NCBI GenBank assembly: GCA_029168955.1
Contig: JAPDOI010001490.1
Location: 62,001-126,000 of the forward strand
Direction of reading: 5' to 3'
Length of the DNA stretch: 64,000 nt
Source of the DNA: Aplectana chamaeleonis
Lineage: Eukaryota; Nematoda; Chromadorea; Rhabditida; Cosmocercidae
The notes beneath the pieces were generated by a model, which searched no databases, was not told the origin of the DNA, and saw only the letters and a list, made by a program, of their open reading frames with translations. This document shows, one piece after another, positions 12,947 through 27,900 of this stretch (position 1 is the stretch's first letter; every line of letters starts with the position of its first letter). The translations under genes and the position numbers were made by a program.

Positions 12947-15900
12947 GTAGGTGATCCCAGAAAAAATTGCTGCGAACCTATGAATTTCCTTCTTTCTCAG
13001 ATTTTCAATTCAGGAACATATGGAGTTGTTTATAAGGCTCAACACAAAGTATCAGGAGAAATGGTGGCAATAAAGAAGATTCACGTGGAATCTGACGAGG
13101 AAGTTAGTTACATCAAGAAAACATCGTGCAACTCTATAGGCAGCGTAAATAAGCTCTGCCAGCGCAGAAGTGGCCACGCGATCCTCACTGACTGCGTGCA
13201 GTCGCGCTGCTTCTCACTTGTGCTAGATAGGCTGCTATAAGATAAATATACTCTGTTTATCTTGAATTGCACAAAACGCGGTCCGCCAATAGTCCTCTAG
13301 TTGACCCGCTAGTACCGTAGTGTACGTCCACGCCGCGTCCTCGGCAGACCCGGGTGTGTCCCCGGTGTGCAGAGCAATCGATTCGTCGATGCCGTCACTC
13401 GGCCACCCACCCTGCCACCCGGATCTGCCGAGAACGCGTCGTGGACGTACACTACGGTACTAGCGGGCCAATTAGAGGACTATTGGCGGACCGTGTTTTG
13501 TGCAATTTAAGATAAACAGAGTATACTTTGGATTTCATGGGCTTTTTTCAATCAGTCCGACCTACGATCGATATTTCGTCCTTGAAGGCATATAACACCC
13601 AGGAAATTATTTTTCAGTTTTTAGCTGATCTTAGAGAGAGTCACACGCTGATCACAGTGGTATCTCTTAGGTTGGCCACGCCCCCTATGAAAAGAGTTAT
13701 GCTATAGCAATATTTTGACGCCGAAAAATGGTGCACGAGTTGGGTATTGTTAGGCCTGTATTTCCCTTCATTCGCAATCGTTGCGCGAGAGCGAGCCAGG
13801 ATAAGGAGACAGCCCGGCAGTCGACTGACCAACGACTTTTTGAGAATTCATGCGTCCGTCTAGCCGCTACTGAGTTAGGAAATCTGGTAGGGGGTATTGC
13901 CCGTGGTGGTGAGCAAAGGAGGTCGGACCCGTGGTGGTCGCTTATAGCTCGCTTATTTGAAGGAATTGAGATCTCAGACTTGGCACGTGTTATGGAGGAG
14001 GGGTCTTCTAAACAACCGAATAAAAATCAGAAAATTCATGTCTGAGGGTGTACTGTGCCTCATAAGGCAAAGTTCACGATAATATGCTGATTTCAATGAT
14101 GTCCCTGGAATCGTACAAGACCCCCTAGAAACGGAGTTATGGCCCCTCAAAGTTCAGCTAGGAAAGCATTGTGGACGAGTTGTCCGAGGCTTGTAACTCC
14201 CGTTTTCTGCAGCCAATGTGTGCGAGATGACGTGAGTAAAGAGAGACGTTTAGAATGAAGGGAAGAACGGGGCTTTTGATCGGAAACCATCGCTGATCTA
14301 ACCACGAATTCAGGGCAACTGTTATAGGATGTGGGCGAAGTGACCCAATGAGTTGACTGACCCACTAGATTTTCACCCACTTACCGACCGTTTTTCGTCG
14401 CACTACTGACTTTAAGCTTAAGCTCCATCTCCTAGCGTAAAAAAGTTATGAACGAAAAACCGATAGCTTCAGTCGAGAAAATGCACTTTATAAACTGAAA
14501 TCGGCTGGAAGAGTGGGAACGTAGCATCGGCATGGATCCTGAGGAGACTTTGCGTTCCTCATTGGAGGTTGGCGCAAACTCGTTGCACCTATGTTATAGC
14601 ATATGGCACCAAGTTTGCGCCAATCTTTAACAGTGAACGCGAGGTTATAGCTTGGACCTTAGAGGCTACACGCTCGTAAACCAGTGAAGATAACTACGGA
14701 AATAGAATGGTATGGCTCAGAACACAACGCCTACGCATGTTGAAGCGTCAAAAACGACTCACATGGCGGCTACACCAGTAAGAATTTGGTTCCGCCCCTG
14801 TATCCACCCGCCCCCTGTATTTGCGTCCTCCTCCAAAACAAAGGTGGTGGGCGATTCCCACAGTCGGCGACGTCTGTGGGTGGTACAATAAGTACAACAA
14901 GTAAACCGCATACATCGACGACGGTGGGAATAGCCCAGCACCCCCGTTTTGGAAAAGAACGGCAAATACAGGGGGCGGGGCCAACTTCTTACTCGTGTAG
15001 CGGCATTGTCGGGGTTTTCGGGCATCTCGTCCCCGCGGTGATTTGACACCTCAGTCGTAGGTTGCCACAGGTGAGTGCTTCCTCCCATTTCAACGCTTAG
15101 GTTGGGCATACCTGATCCATCAAACACAAAGATTAAAGAAGACCTTTCATTCAAAGGCAGCGTTCACGATGATCATCCTCGTTGACTTTCCATAGTGAAA
15201 TGATGTGCGAGAAGGATCCCAGGCTCCCAGTGTCGAAAGAGCGGTAGAAAACGAGCCAGGAGCGGCAAAATAACGGCTGCAAACAAGCGTTTTGGTGCCC
15301 CAGACACGCTTGGTACCCCAGATCCGCCCCCTCGGAATGAACAAATGAAGACTCGGATTACAGGAATGATCAGGTCAAGGAAGTGCTGATAAGTGAGCTG
15401 ATCGCTTCATTGCACTGATAGGTACCATCCTTCTAGCGGTCATTTCCTCCAAGCTGAAGAATCAACGTAAACAAGGGAGGGCCTATTTTTGCTCAAAAAC
15501 GCGTCTTCCGTGTCCTTTTTAAGCATACCTTGCTATATAGGGCACCAAACCTTCCGCAATTCGTGGAGATATCGGAAGTGAAATTTATCGTGAACACTGC
15601 CTTTAATTAAAGGTCGATTTTCGATTCCCGGGTTGAGGGTGAACGGCTATGGGGACGAGATGCCATAGAATCCAATCACGTTTACGAGCGTGTATGCTGC
15701 CTTTAAAGGCAGTGTCTACGATTAAAACCATGTCTGTTTTTTTATGGAGATCGGCAGCTGCGGGGCCTAGCGCAACCCTAACGTTGAAAAAACTAAGAAA
15801 AATGAGCTCGGAACGGTCCCCTACGGCGCCAAAGTTGGACACCCGTCAGCTCGTCACCCCCAGATGCACTTTCCACGCCCACTGACGTGAATAAATGAAT

Positions 15901-18900
15901 GCTCGAAATCGTGAGATGAGCGATGGTTTCCGATCAATAGCCCCGTTCTTCCCTTTATTCCCAACTTCTCTCTTTCCTCAGGTAAGCTCGCATACATCGG
16001 CTGCAAAAGACGCAAGTTACAAGCCTCGGACAACTCGTCCACCATACTTCCCTAGCTCAATTTTTGATGGACCATAACTTCGTTCCTAGAAGGTCTTCTA
16101 CGATTCCAAAAACATCATCGGAATCAGCATGGGACCGTCTTCAAGATAGGCGGAAAAGCAGAAAAACTAACCTTATCGTGAACACTGCCTTTAAACGCTA
16201 TCTAATGCGAAATTTCGTGAAGATTCCAAATACAGCTCTCACGAAACGTATATCTCCAGGGGTGAGAAAAGTTATACGCAAAATACTGGTTGTGTCAGGC
16301 CAAAAGACATTAATTTATAAATTAAAATCGTCTGAGAGATTGGAAACATTTTTTTTTCAAATTGAGAACGTGAATAGACGCAAATTTCCATGAAGATTTT
16401 GGAGGCAACTACTTCAAAGAAATGATCTTCACGGGCGAAATTTCTAAGAGCGAAATACGGGTAGTTTTTTTTGCTCGAGAAAATATCCCGAAAAAATTGG
16501 TTTCAAGAAAGCTCACAGGAAACTTTTCATGACCAATGAAGATCATTTTATTAAGAATGGTGATTTTTAGGAGGCGGTCACCTAATGATTGAATGCAAAA
16601 AAGAGCATTAGGAAAACGTAAAATTTTGAAGTTACCGGCCTGTGGGAACCTTCACCACTTCCCACTCAGGTATCCTAAACAACCTTCACCTCTCGGTCCG
16701 CGGTCTCCACCCACAACGAACCTATGATCCCAGGGCAGCCATAGGATTCAACCCCTCGCTGTCAGCAGCAGCTGCTGCTAACAGCAGCATATGCTGCCAA
16801 CTAATGCTTGGTTTCAACCCCTCATTCTCGGCAGCCTGCTCGGCAGATATATGAAGATTTGGTTCATTTTTTCTCTTCAGTGGCGTTGGATATAATCCTC
16901 GTGACGGCCCGCAGCAAAGCCATCATCTCCCACCTCAATTTGATTCGATTGACAATCATTGGCCGCATGATCAATCGCTCGAATCGGCGCAACGGCTGAT
17001 AATTTCTCGCGATTTTCCACTACGGTAGTGGGACTATGGGGAAGTAGGGCAATAGTTTCGCTACAGTTTGATGCCTCCTGTTTTAAGCATGGAGAAGGAA
17101 ACTTGATACACGCTGCTTTCTTCGTGGAGCGGGCGCGAGCGCGCGGCAAGGAGCGCGTGTGAGCGGTTAGCAAATCGTGTGCTGACGATGATCATCAATT
17201 TTGCGTACTCGCACGTTTTCGCAAAGAGTGGACGGAGCCTCAAACGGCCTGCTGCTCCCTCAGTGAGACCGGCCGCCTTATACTATTATACCCGCCGCTG
17301 TCGTAGAAGAGGATGCTGCGGTGTTCACTCACATCACAAAAAACGATAGAGGTTGAATCCCAGGAAAAAAGGGATCAGCAGACAGTAGGAAAAGGAGCTG
17401 CCAAACCCACCCGTGCCAGGAAAATCAATGTAACGGGGTCAAGGTTGTCAACGAAGTAATGGGCCAGTAGCTACAGCAACTATGCTGCGAATCTCTTTCA
17501 ACGCGGGTTCGTATGCGATTCTGCCGACGTACTACCCACGACTGTCTGAGGTGTTGTCGAAAAAGGTCAGCTGAAAAGTTGAATGAAGAGGTCTATAAGC
17601 AATGTCTCCAAGTAACTGGTCGGCCACAGGATTCCAAATTAGTTTAACGACTCCGAAAAGCCGTCTCAAAAAAACCACAGAGTCCCCCTCCCGTAGAACG
17701 ACACAACGGTTTGTTTTCGCTATTTAGAAGTGTCAACCCGAACTTTCTCTCGTTTGACCGCCTGCAGCAGACATCCGGTCCTTATAATGCAGCTGCGAAA
17801 CGGGAAAAATAATCGAAGGAAGAACATGACCTGAAAATTTCTTTCGGAAACTTGAAAGTACATAATTTGAATTCACGTGCAAGAGTTCTGATGATTTAGC
17901 CTCCTGGCAAAAGTAATCGTTTGGCGATGCCATATTTAGAAAAAAATCGAAGTCAAAAAAAGAAAAAAACTTTGACTTTTTCAGAGAATGATTTGCCGCA
18001 GAATAGTCTTAAGTAATGAAAAGCCTGGGAAATATAGTAAAATGACTGAAACTGCAATGTGGCGGTCAATAATAGACTAACTATCGATAACTACGGACAG
18101 ACAAAGGATTGGATTTCACATGCTTCTCCATTAAGCTTATCAAAGCAAAGTCAAGCACGATATGGATTGGATATAGATATGGTTGCTCGTTTCATTTAAC
18201 TTTGACAAGTTGAACGGAAAAGCTTGTAAAATTCTATCCTTCGTCTCTCATTACTTATCAATAGTAGGTCTATGATTGACCGCCCAACTTTTCCATACCT
18301 TTAGGGTATTCCACTTCAAATCAATCTCTGGAAAAAATTAAAGCCTTTTTTGACATCGGATTTCTTCTAAATATCAAATTGCCAAACAATGGCCTTCGCC
18401 AGTAAACTAAATTTTTTGAATTACTTTCCTACTAAAGGATTTTTTCAGAATATTTCTATCTAAACATTGTGTAGTTTAGTTTTCCCTCCACTTTTGAACT
18501 TTGTGTAGGAGGGGCCGAACTCTTCTCAATGCATGCACCATTTTGAGGCGAATAATGAGGTAGAAGTGTGGGATCGTGTGAACTCATTTCACGACATTAA
18601 AGGCATCGTTTGCGCAGAGAACCACATTTTATTTCCTCATATTTTCGAGTGAGCGTATCCCTCTAGCAAATCAAAATGGCGAATGAGCTCTTCAAAAACC
18701 GCAATTCGTGGAGAAAACTAAGGTTCGCAGCAATTGGCGGTAGCGCTTGAATTCGCGTCATATGATTTTTTGAACAACAGCGCTGGTGCGCAAGGAATTC
18801 TTACCTGCGTAAGAAGGCGATTGGAGATTGTGACAGATGGCCGACGTAGGGCCGGCCCGTTTCGACGGGATGCCACGCATTCGGCTTCCTGCATAGTTCC

Positions 18901-21900
18901 TACGGTACGTTTTTGATCTGTCAAACTCAATCTACGTCCATAGGCGTGCCGAAGCAAGCAATAGGCTTACTTGACTTGATCGACTGGCTTCCGCCTAACG
19001 CTGTCAATCCGCAGCTTCGCCGTGGTGTGCCGTCATCGTAATCAGCCGTGTCCATTTTTCACGAGACTTCGAATCCTCTTTCAACACACCCGTCCAAAAC
19101 TTTCGCCTAAGTCCAGGTGGCCATTTCCAGACAGGGTTTGGGAGCATTCTTATGGCGTGTTGTACGAGACGATCCAGTGTATGTATATCTTAGTATATGC
19201 TCCAACAGTCGAAGCCCACTTTCCATTGCCTCGTGTCAAGCGTTGATGTACTGAATCGATTTCCTTGTAAAGATCTTCGTTATGGCATAAAAGAAGCCAG
19301 AAATATCCAAGCAAACGCCCAAAAACGCTTCCTCTCCGTGCAATCCAACCGTTCCATCTGCGTCATCAGTGCTACCCAATTCTCCGATCCGTACATCATG
19401 ATAGGGCGAATAGCGGATAAGTAGACGCGCAACTTGACTTCCTTCGCGATGGGGTAGTTCACAAACACTTGGTTACAGAATTGAAGGCAGATGTAGCTTT
19501 CGCACATGGTTGTTGAAAATCTGCTGCATAACTACCATCGTTCTTCAGCAAACAGCTCAAATAACAGAAATCGTCCACCAGATCGATACGTTTTCCGTCC
19601 ACACAAACTCCCGTAGAAGGCCTCTGAGAGACCCACATCTGCTTGCATTTGTCTGGAAGAAGACGAAGTCCATAGGCTGTGGCATACTTCGAAACGAGGT
19701 TAACAATCCTTTGCAGTTTTGCGTTGTCTTCCGCGAATAACACAATGTCATCAGCGTACTCCAGATCGACAAAGGAGCGTCCTGATGGTGTTAGTATAAC
19801 GTCAGCAAGAAACGGTTTTGCAGCTCTACACATGGGCGAAGTTGAATACAAAGGATCCTACTACAGCTCCTTGCCTTACTCCTGTTTTAACCTCAAAAAG
19901 CTGACGTAAACCCGACAAGTGTGCGAACTGCTGCCGTTGTTCCTTTGTTGATGTCCCCGATTAACCAAACATTCTTTTCCGGGACTCCATTGGCACGCAG
20001 AGAAAAATGCAGCTTCAAAGTCCAAGAAAGCAAGCTATAATGGCGCCGAATACCGCTGCCACGATTCAATTACTCTTCCCACGAGGAACACATGGTGGAT
20101 GGTGGATTTTCCAGATGGAAAACCGGCGCAACAGTACCAACGGTGAATATGACCCAGCAACCTTGCGTTGCAGGAAAATAGCAAATACAGGGGCGTGAAA
20201 ACACAGGGCGGGGCCAACTTCAACTCATGTACAGGCCATAAAACGGCCAATGTCTCACCGTTGACTGCGTACCACGCGCTGCGCGAACGCACGCGCGTCG
20301 GAAGCAGACGGGTTTTGGCCGCCGCGCGATGTTTCGGCCGCCGCGCTGCGGCCGAAACTCTTCGCGCGGCGGCCAAAACTCGTCTGCTTCCGACGCACGT
20401 GCGGTCGCGCAGCGCGTGGTACGCAGTCGACGGTGAGACATTGGCCGTTTTATGGCCTGTAGCGGCATTGTGGGTCGCTTTGACACTTCAAAATGCGTAG
20501 GCGTTGTAATCTGGGCTATACCATTCTAGTTCCGTAGTTATTTCAATCAAGTTTACGAGCGTGTATGCTGCCTTTAAGCTGAACAAACTGTATGTGGTTT
20601 TCAGCGGGTGCTAAACCTTCAGGATCGTAGCGTGGCGCGATTTTCAATGCTATGCGTCAAGTGCCGCATTATCAGCTACTGCGGCGCGATCGAACCCCTA
20701 AAACCCCTTAACATTATACAGGATCCGGATGAGAAAGGCTATCCAGAACACAGTGCTTTCTATGGTTTGAATTTGAACAAAGAATTTCGGAACGTGATTT
20801 CCATATCGTTATATGAACAGTAAGGGGGCGGAGCTTCGAGGTCGTCGAATCGAAGAAGAACACGGGGGTCGATCGAAAATGGGCGGGGTTCGGCGCCAAT
20901 GCGTAAATGGGTGTGAGGCATCGGAAGTTGTGCTGAAAACTCCGTCAAAAGTGGGCGGTTCTCATTTCCTTATTTTACGCTTCTATATCCAGTGAAAGAC
21001 CTATTCACTATGAGACACATCTACAAGTATGGTTACGGGGCGATTATTTCAGCGTAGCGGCGTGAATGTGCACGCTAGTTTTCATATGGTTTCCTTACTT
21101 TCAGAATTGAATCTTGAGTGACACCTCGAAGAATAGATCTGATATACTTCGTGTAGGCTCGTGTTGTGAACAGCCGGCCATGAGCGCGGAGCATGATTAC
21201 TTTTCATCATCCATCAAAATTCAGGGCATTCCCGCAACAGCGATTCGTGAAATATCCATGCTGCAAGAGTTGGCAAATCCCAATATCGTCCAGTTAATTG
21301 GCATTTCTCTTCAGGTGTGTAAGCAGAAGAATATTTGGCTTTGTTCCGGTTTTTCTGGTGAAATTCATTGGTCTAGTACTACCCTCTTGCGAGCTTCACA
21401 ATTTCAGGAAAATCGACTGTATTTGATTTTCGAGTTCATAATGATGGACCTGAAGAAATATCTGGATCAGTTACCAGCAGACGAGGTTCTGCCACGAGAA
21501 ACCGTGCAGCGTTTCGGATTTCAGGTACAATTATCATGGGAACTTCAACAGTGGCAGAAGGGAGGTGCATTCCGCTGAATAAAACGCCATTTGTGCTGCC
21601 ACAGCTGACTCAAATTCGGATGATTTTGAGTTCAGACACATATCAACTCTGTAGAGATTTCACCACTCTCGCTCTACACTGCAGGCTTTCAAATGTACTT
21701 TGTCAGGATTCCACAACGCTCAACTGTTCTGATTTGCGGTGTCAATGTGCAGTCTTGCATGAATGTGTTGAAGTGCTCGTAATGAGACCGTCCGCCCACG
21801 CGGTTCGCGATCGAGCATCGCGAGGCAATTTTCGGATATATGAATCGATAAGCAGGAATATGAAACAAATAGTGAATAATATCACAGCCAGACGTAGGTG

Positions 21901-24900
21901 GGGGCACTGTTGTATCGCACTTGGCCACGCCCATTTTTCCGTGCCGCAATGACTCTCCTGATTTTGGCAGGGGAGGGAAGCCCCGGATAGGTGCTCAAAT
22001 TTAGTGCGGAACAGTAAAATGGGCGTGGCCAAGTCCATCGCGCCATAGTGGCCCCCCTCCTTCCCACATAGCACCTCCGAGCCGTGAGAAGGCGTGCCCT
22101 AGAGAATCTTTTCGCGGTAGCAGCTTGACGCGCACGCAGACCCGCGTGGGCGGACAGTCTCATTCGGACAGACTTTACAAGTTATTATCGAATGTTCCAG
22201 GGCACGAAAAGGCGGGCGAAAACAGAAAGTCGCCATTGGACGATACCAATGCCGATGGCTCTCGTTTCTCCATGATCAATAGACAACAGCGGGACAGGGT
22301 CTCTCTACACACGGAGGGAGGAGCACGGACGAGATTCATTGCTGACGCGACGCGCGCGGCGGAACATTTTATCCTATTACCCCATCACTGGAGCGCGCTT
22401 GCCACAAGCTCACGAAATTTCAAGGGCTTTCATGTTTTTATTCAGTCTCACGTGACTTTTCTTTATGTTCCTGAGTTGTTCCTCTCATCATCTTATCCTG
22501 GACACTCATTTCAATAACTCTTGTATGTTCTCGTGCCGTTGTACCGCTTGATGTTTATAGAAAATGTAATATGGTATTAAAGATCGAGCACCATTTTAGA
22601 TGTAGTGATGGGATCGTTGCCGCCGACAACCAGTTTGGCTCTGGATTATGAAACATAAAGAAATATACATATGTCAATCAATAAACGCATGAAATGTCAT
22701 GAAATCTCGCGAGATTGTGGCAAGCGCGCTCCAGTGATGGGGTAGTCAGATAAAAAAGTTCCGCCGCGCGCGTCGCGTCAGCATGAAATCTCGTTCGTGC
22801 TCCTCCCTCCATGTGTAGAGAGACCCTGTCCCGACAACAGCCATGGGAGTGCCATGTGCGTCAGCACGCTTGGGCTCAGTAACGTCAGAGACATAGCGGA
22901 GCGCCATCCACCATCTTTGTCGTACTCCAGTAGCCGACCATCGCTACTCTTTGTCGTTTACCCCTGTCTGATTCTAGCTTTGGTAGTTTTAGCATCTTAA
23001 GATCGTTATCCATGCACACCAGCGCTCAATTCATAAGCACAGTCCGACTCCCAGAAAACATTTTCTAGTTTCCCTGCTTGCCCTAGAGGGAACTTCTTGC
23101 TGATGACAATGGTGTCTCCAAAATCAAACAGAACCTACAGCGTACCCAGTTATGGCCCCTCAAAGATGGTGAATTCGAAAGGCGAGGAATTCGTGTACGA
23201 GTTGTCCCGAGCCTGCCTTTTCTTGTCATTTGCAGCCATCGCACTGGAGCAGATCGCAATATAAGGCTGGGCCGATGTAAATAAAACAGTTACGATTTTT
23301 GTAAAAGGCGTGGTTCACGATAAAAATCGTGTTCTAGTTTTCAAGGTTTTTGATCAAGTGAGTCCACTAAGTAGAGGTTAATAGGGGAAAGTCCCCGTAG
23401 AACACTCAAATACTGGAAGAAAAACTGTTTAAAGTGAGTACGTGCTTCAGGAGACTGCAGACAAAGCGTCAAACTTTACGTCGGAAATGGTTTTGCGCTT
23501 CAAAACTCTTACCTTAATGAATTTGTTTTCTGTTTCGTGTACCGAAAATTCTTTAAAAAATAAGACGGGCCAGTTCACAAGCTGGCTGGGACGTTAGAAT
23601 CTTTCGCGATAAGGAAAATTCGAATTTCGGTGCTTGTTTCTATGATAAAACTAACGCAGGGCAATTGTTACATGATGTGGGCGGGGTGATCCAATGGGTT
23701 GGCCGGTCCTCCAGATTCTTCCTGGCCGTTTTCCGTAGTACTTCCGATCTTGCTCTGCTTAGAGCGACCCAAAGGTCATGTTTCTGGTAGAAAACAGGCG
23801 ATTTTTTCGTCGTGAACACTGCCTTCGGGATCCTTCCAAAAAAAAATTATGAATTCGAGTAGATTGAGCAGTATACCAATGGGAAGGTGTGACCTCCTTT
23901 CTTGCATCGGCAAAAGTTGAATGAACCTGAAAAAAAACGAGGCTCCGGAAAATTTTGGCCATTTCCAGATTTGCCAAGCGATGTGCTTCATGCATCAACG
24001 TCGAGTTATTCATCGTGATTTGAAACCACAGAATTTGCTCGTCGATGAAAGCGGCATTATCAAAGTGGCTGACTTTGGTCTATCGCGAGCCGTTGTCATA
24101 CCGGTTCGGAATTACACACATGAGGTAACTGAAGAACGACCAGGTGCAATCTTAGCCGTGGGGTGGGGGAGGGGTACCTGAGCATACTCCAATTTTTTGA
24201 AGAGGCTGAAAGGATGGATGCTCCATGGATTAGTTCCCCTTCCCCAACCACCAAACTGACTAGCTAAGTGTTAGGGACAGAGTGAATTTTAGGTAGTCAC
24301 TCTTTGGTATCGAGCCCCAGAGCTCCTGCTCGGAGCACATAAATACGCAGCAGCTATCGATGTCTGGGCGGTAGGATGCATTCTGGCCGAAATGGCTCTG
24401 AGGACATCTCTTTTCAAAAGCGACTCGGAAATTGATCAGATCTTCCAGATATTCAGGTTGGCACAATAGCCAGAGGCGGCTACGGTGAGGGCTAGGAGGA
24501 CACTCGCGTCCTAGCGGAGCGTCGACCCAAGAGCGACTTCGGAGCTCATGTCGCGTACAGGATGCAAACTCGCAATGCGTTGCGCCTTCTCAGAAGAGTT
24601 GAAACAGCTTGCGCGCCACCAAAAGCAGCGTAAACAGGCTGCGCGCCACGACTTTCTCTGGATGCTTCTTGCGCGCGCGGTCGTTTTCATGAACCGTCTT
24701 GCGCGCAACGAGGCTGAAGCTTGCGGGCAGCCTCGAGGATTTTCTGCAGTGAGAGAAGCTTGCGCGCAGCTACTTGCTGGCGGAAAAGGTTGCTCACAGC
24801 GACCTCGAAAACGAAGAACCCTACATGTGCATTCAAGCCATTCGTGCCTCTGAATCGATCGACTAATACATACTCGGCCAAACTCTTTTCCAATAACTTC

Positions 24901-27900
24901 TCCAATTCATCAATGCATGCATATCATCACTTTTCTGGGGTACTACATGCAGCAATAATTCACATGTCCTCCTTGAAGAGACAAGGAATCTCTATTTCAT
25001 ATTCTCAATACTTTCCCCTGGTTTTCCATACCCGCAGCAAATTTTGTTATATTCTCTTCCAAGAAAGCCATGTTTTTCACGTTCCTCTGATTTTTTTTTG
25101 GCAAGGTGTGATACACATAGCATTCTAAAACGTTCTTTCCTTTTATCGTAGGCTCTCTTTCGCTTTCAGTGCCACTCGTTCTTGCTCAAGATTCGCATTT
25201 GAATCCAGCGTGTGGTCTAGGAACTTATTGATTATACATCTTTATTTGTCTCCTATCTGAACATGAAATATGTCGATTTTTCGCCTCAATCTCGAAATGA
25301 TTTGAGCTCTTATTGGTTTTCAGAGATCAAGTAAGGGAAAATCTTTCCAGATTCTATGGCAGAGTGAGTTTTCGTGCATTCATGGAATCAAAATTTGCGA
25401 TTATTCGAAAATGTTCGAATATTCGAATAATTTCGAATAACTGACAATTGTGATTCTGTGAATGCGAAGAATTCTATTCTGCCATCAATTATGGAAAGCT
25501 TGTGTACTGCTTGATGTCTGGAAGTCAAAAACAGCGCACGCCATTCTGGCATCGAAGCGAAAACATGATTGACTGAATTATTTGAAATTATTCGGTCCCC
25601 ACCCTAGATCCCACGTATCGTTAGCGGCGACATATTTCATGCTTTCATAGGAGGTGACTAAAGTCATATATAGATAACTAGTATTACATTCTACCGAAAA
25701 AAATAAAAGAAATAAGAAAAAAATAGCTTGAGAAGTGCGCAAATGTTTTTGCACCTAGTATTCTTTAATAGGCCCATTCATCCTCTAGTTTTGGGTAAAT
25801 TTTTTCCGTTTTTCGCTTACGTCTGCGTGCGTATGCTGCGTCTCCCTTTCCCATACTTTCTCGTTGTATCTCTAATAGCTTTGCTCAGGCTCGCGAGGAA
25901 AGATAGTAAATTCGGCCCCGAAATAGAGGATACGAACGGTCCACGGCATCAAAAAAAGCGGTTGTGCGGACGCTTTAGGTATATTGACAATGTCTGTGTT
26001 TGTGTGTGTGGGGGGGGGGGGGGGACTCACCGCTCTTGAACGTTTCCGATGTTTTCTCTTGAGAATTCAAAATTTCCCAGATGCTCCCCGTTTTTACAAA
26101 ACTTTGTGCTGGTATTGTACCAATTAAGGAGCTCTGAAAGCGTTCTACACAAATCTCTCAGATTCTACCAAAATTCCCCAGGATGGTGTATGCTGTGCTG
26201 TTAAGGAGTCGAACAAAGCGATATTTTCCACCCACCTCTAGAATACCACGTATGCTTGCTGTGATAACCGTAGAACCATAAACAGGATACACACAAAAAA
26301 CCACCCGCGTTTTTATAAATCCTAATTTTGCTTTTGCTGCTCGTCAGCACTGCTCACCCACATTCCCCTTACATTGAAAATGTGTATACGCCGCTGTTTG
26401 GACGAAGTCAACAAACAATGAGCAGAAAAAAGTGTTACGAATTCTAACCCATGTATGCATGCATTGTGAAAACTGAGAGAAAAGCGTCGTGGAATAAGAC
26501 TCGAAATGAAATAAAATGTGAGTAAATTACAGGGGAGAAGTAAGAGAATGAGGGTACAATACGCCTGACCGCCTCGCTTGTGCCCACAAGGGCCTCCTGG
26601 GTAGACATGCGCTGTCTATATTATAGCGACGATCGCAAATTCGTTATGAAACAGATGCTCGACGTCATTTCTCGCTAACAAGGAAATTTTAGCAAGTGAA
26701 AGATTGAACGGGAAAATGTGATACTATATCTGAGACTGTTCAAGAGTGTCATTACAAACAAGCTTGTGTATCCCGCCTCTAGTCCTTGATCTCAAAGAGG
26801 CATGACATTGGAACGATAGATTATTGTAAGCATAATGCCTTTCAGCTCCCCTTAAACCATCGGAAAATCCTTATAAATAAAGCTAAAAACGGATATCCAA
26901 GTTGTGTCAGCGCACCTGAAAACCCCTGATCGGAGTATTGACGAACGTTCTCACCCGTTGAGCCTTGCAGTTGTCATACCTACTTGTTAGTGAAAACTGA
27001 TGACGTACATCTGATTCGCACTGTATTTGTGGTCGTCGGTGTATTACAGGTTGCGCGCCACTACCTAGAAAAGTGCGCGCTACAACCCCAAGAAGCTTGC
27101 GCGCCACCACCTATGAAGCTTGCGCGCCACGAAGTAACAAGCTCGTTGAAGCAATCAGCGAGCTTGCGACAAAGTAGCGCGCAAGGTGTTTGAAATCTTC
27201 TGAGTACCCGCATTTTTGCGGTAAAAGTGTATAAATCTTCCATTTTTTACTTTCACTTGTTATTGGCTGACTAAAATATGGTCAGGCGAGGAGTTCGCGA
27301 TGTATTGTGAGAATGTATCTGTTGCGCGTAAGTCCGCATAACCCGGATCTCATGGGGCGCAGGGCGGCTTCCTAGTCCTCTCCGTAAGCATGCATGGTTA
27401 CTGTGCTGCCCCAGACCGTGTTGCTGGTCGCACAACCCAATATTCAGGCTTCTCGGAACACCTACAGAGAAGGAATGGCATGGAGTGATGAAGATGCCCG
27501 AGTTCAAGACACGATTTCCAAAGTGGAAGAAGAACACGCTTGATGAAAAGCTCCGATCACATGGCGATACCCGCTTCACGGAACTGATACAGGTGCACGT
27601 TATATGTATGTATACTCTGTTTCCATCGAGTCGGCCATAATAGAGCGCAGCGAGTCGACACGGACTCTGCGTCTCTACCAGGGGTGTGCGGCAAGGGAAT
27701 TTGAAATTTCGGCAAACGGCAAAGCCTGTTTTGTGCTATAATACACCAACATTTGTTTAGTCGTGTGGTGTTCCATGCAATATCTGCCAGTTACTATGCG
27801 CCTGGCTCTCGGTAGCTGTTACAGGAAGAAAAAATCCCATATATCGAAGCTACTTGAAAGCCTCATATGATCAGAAAACGCCAGTAGCGCTGTTCTGTAT

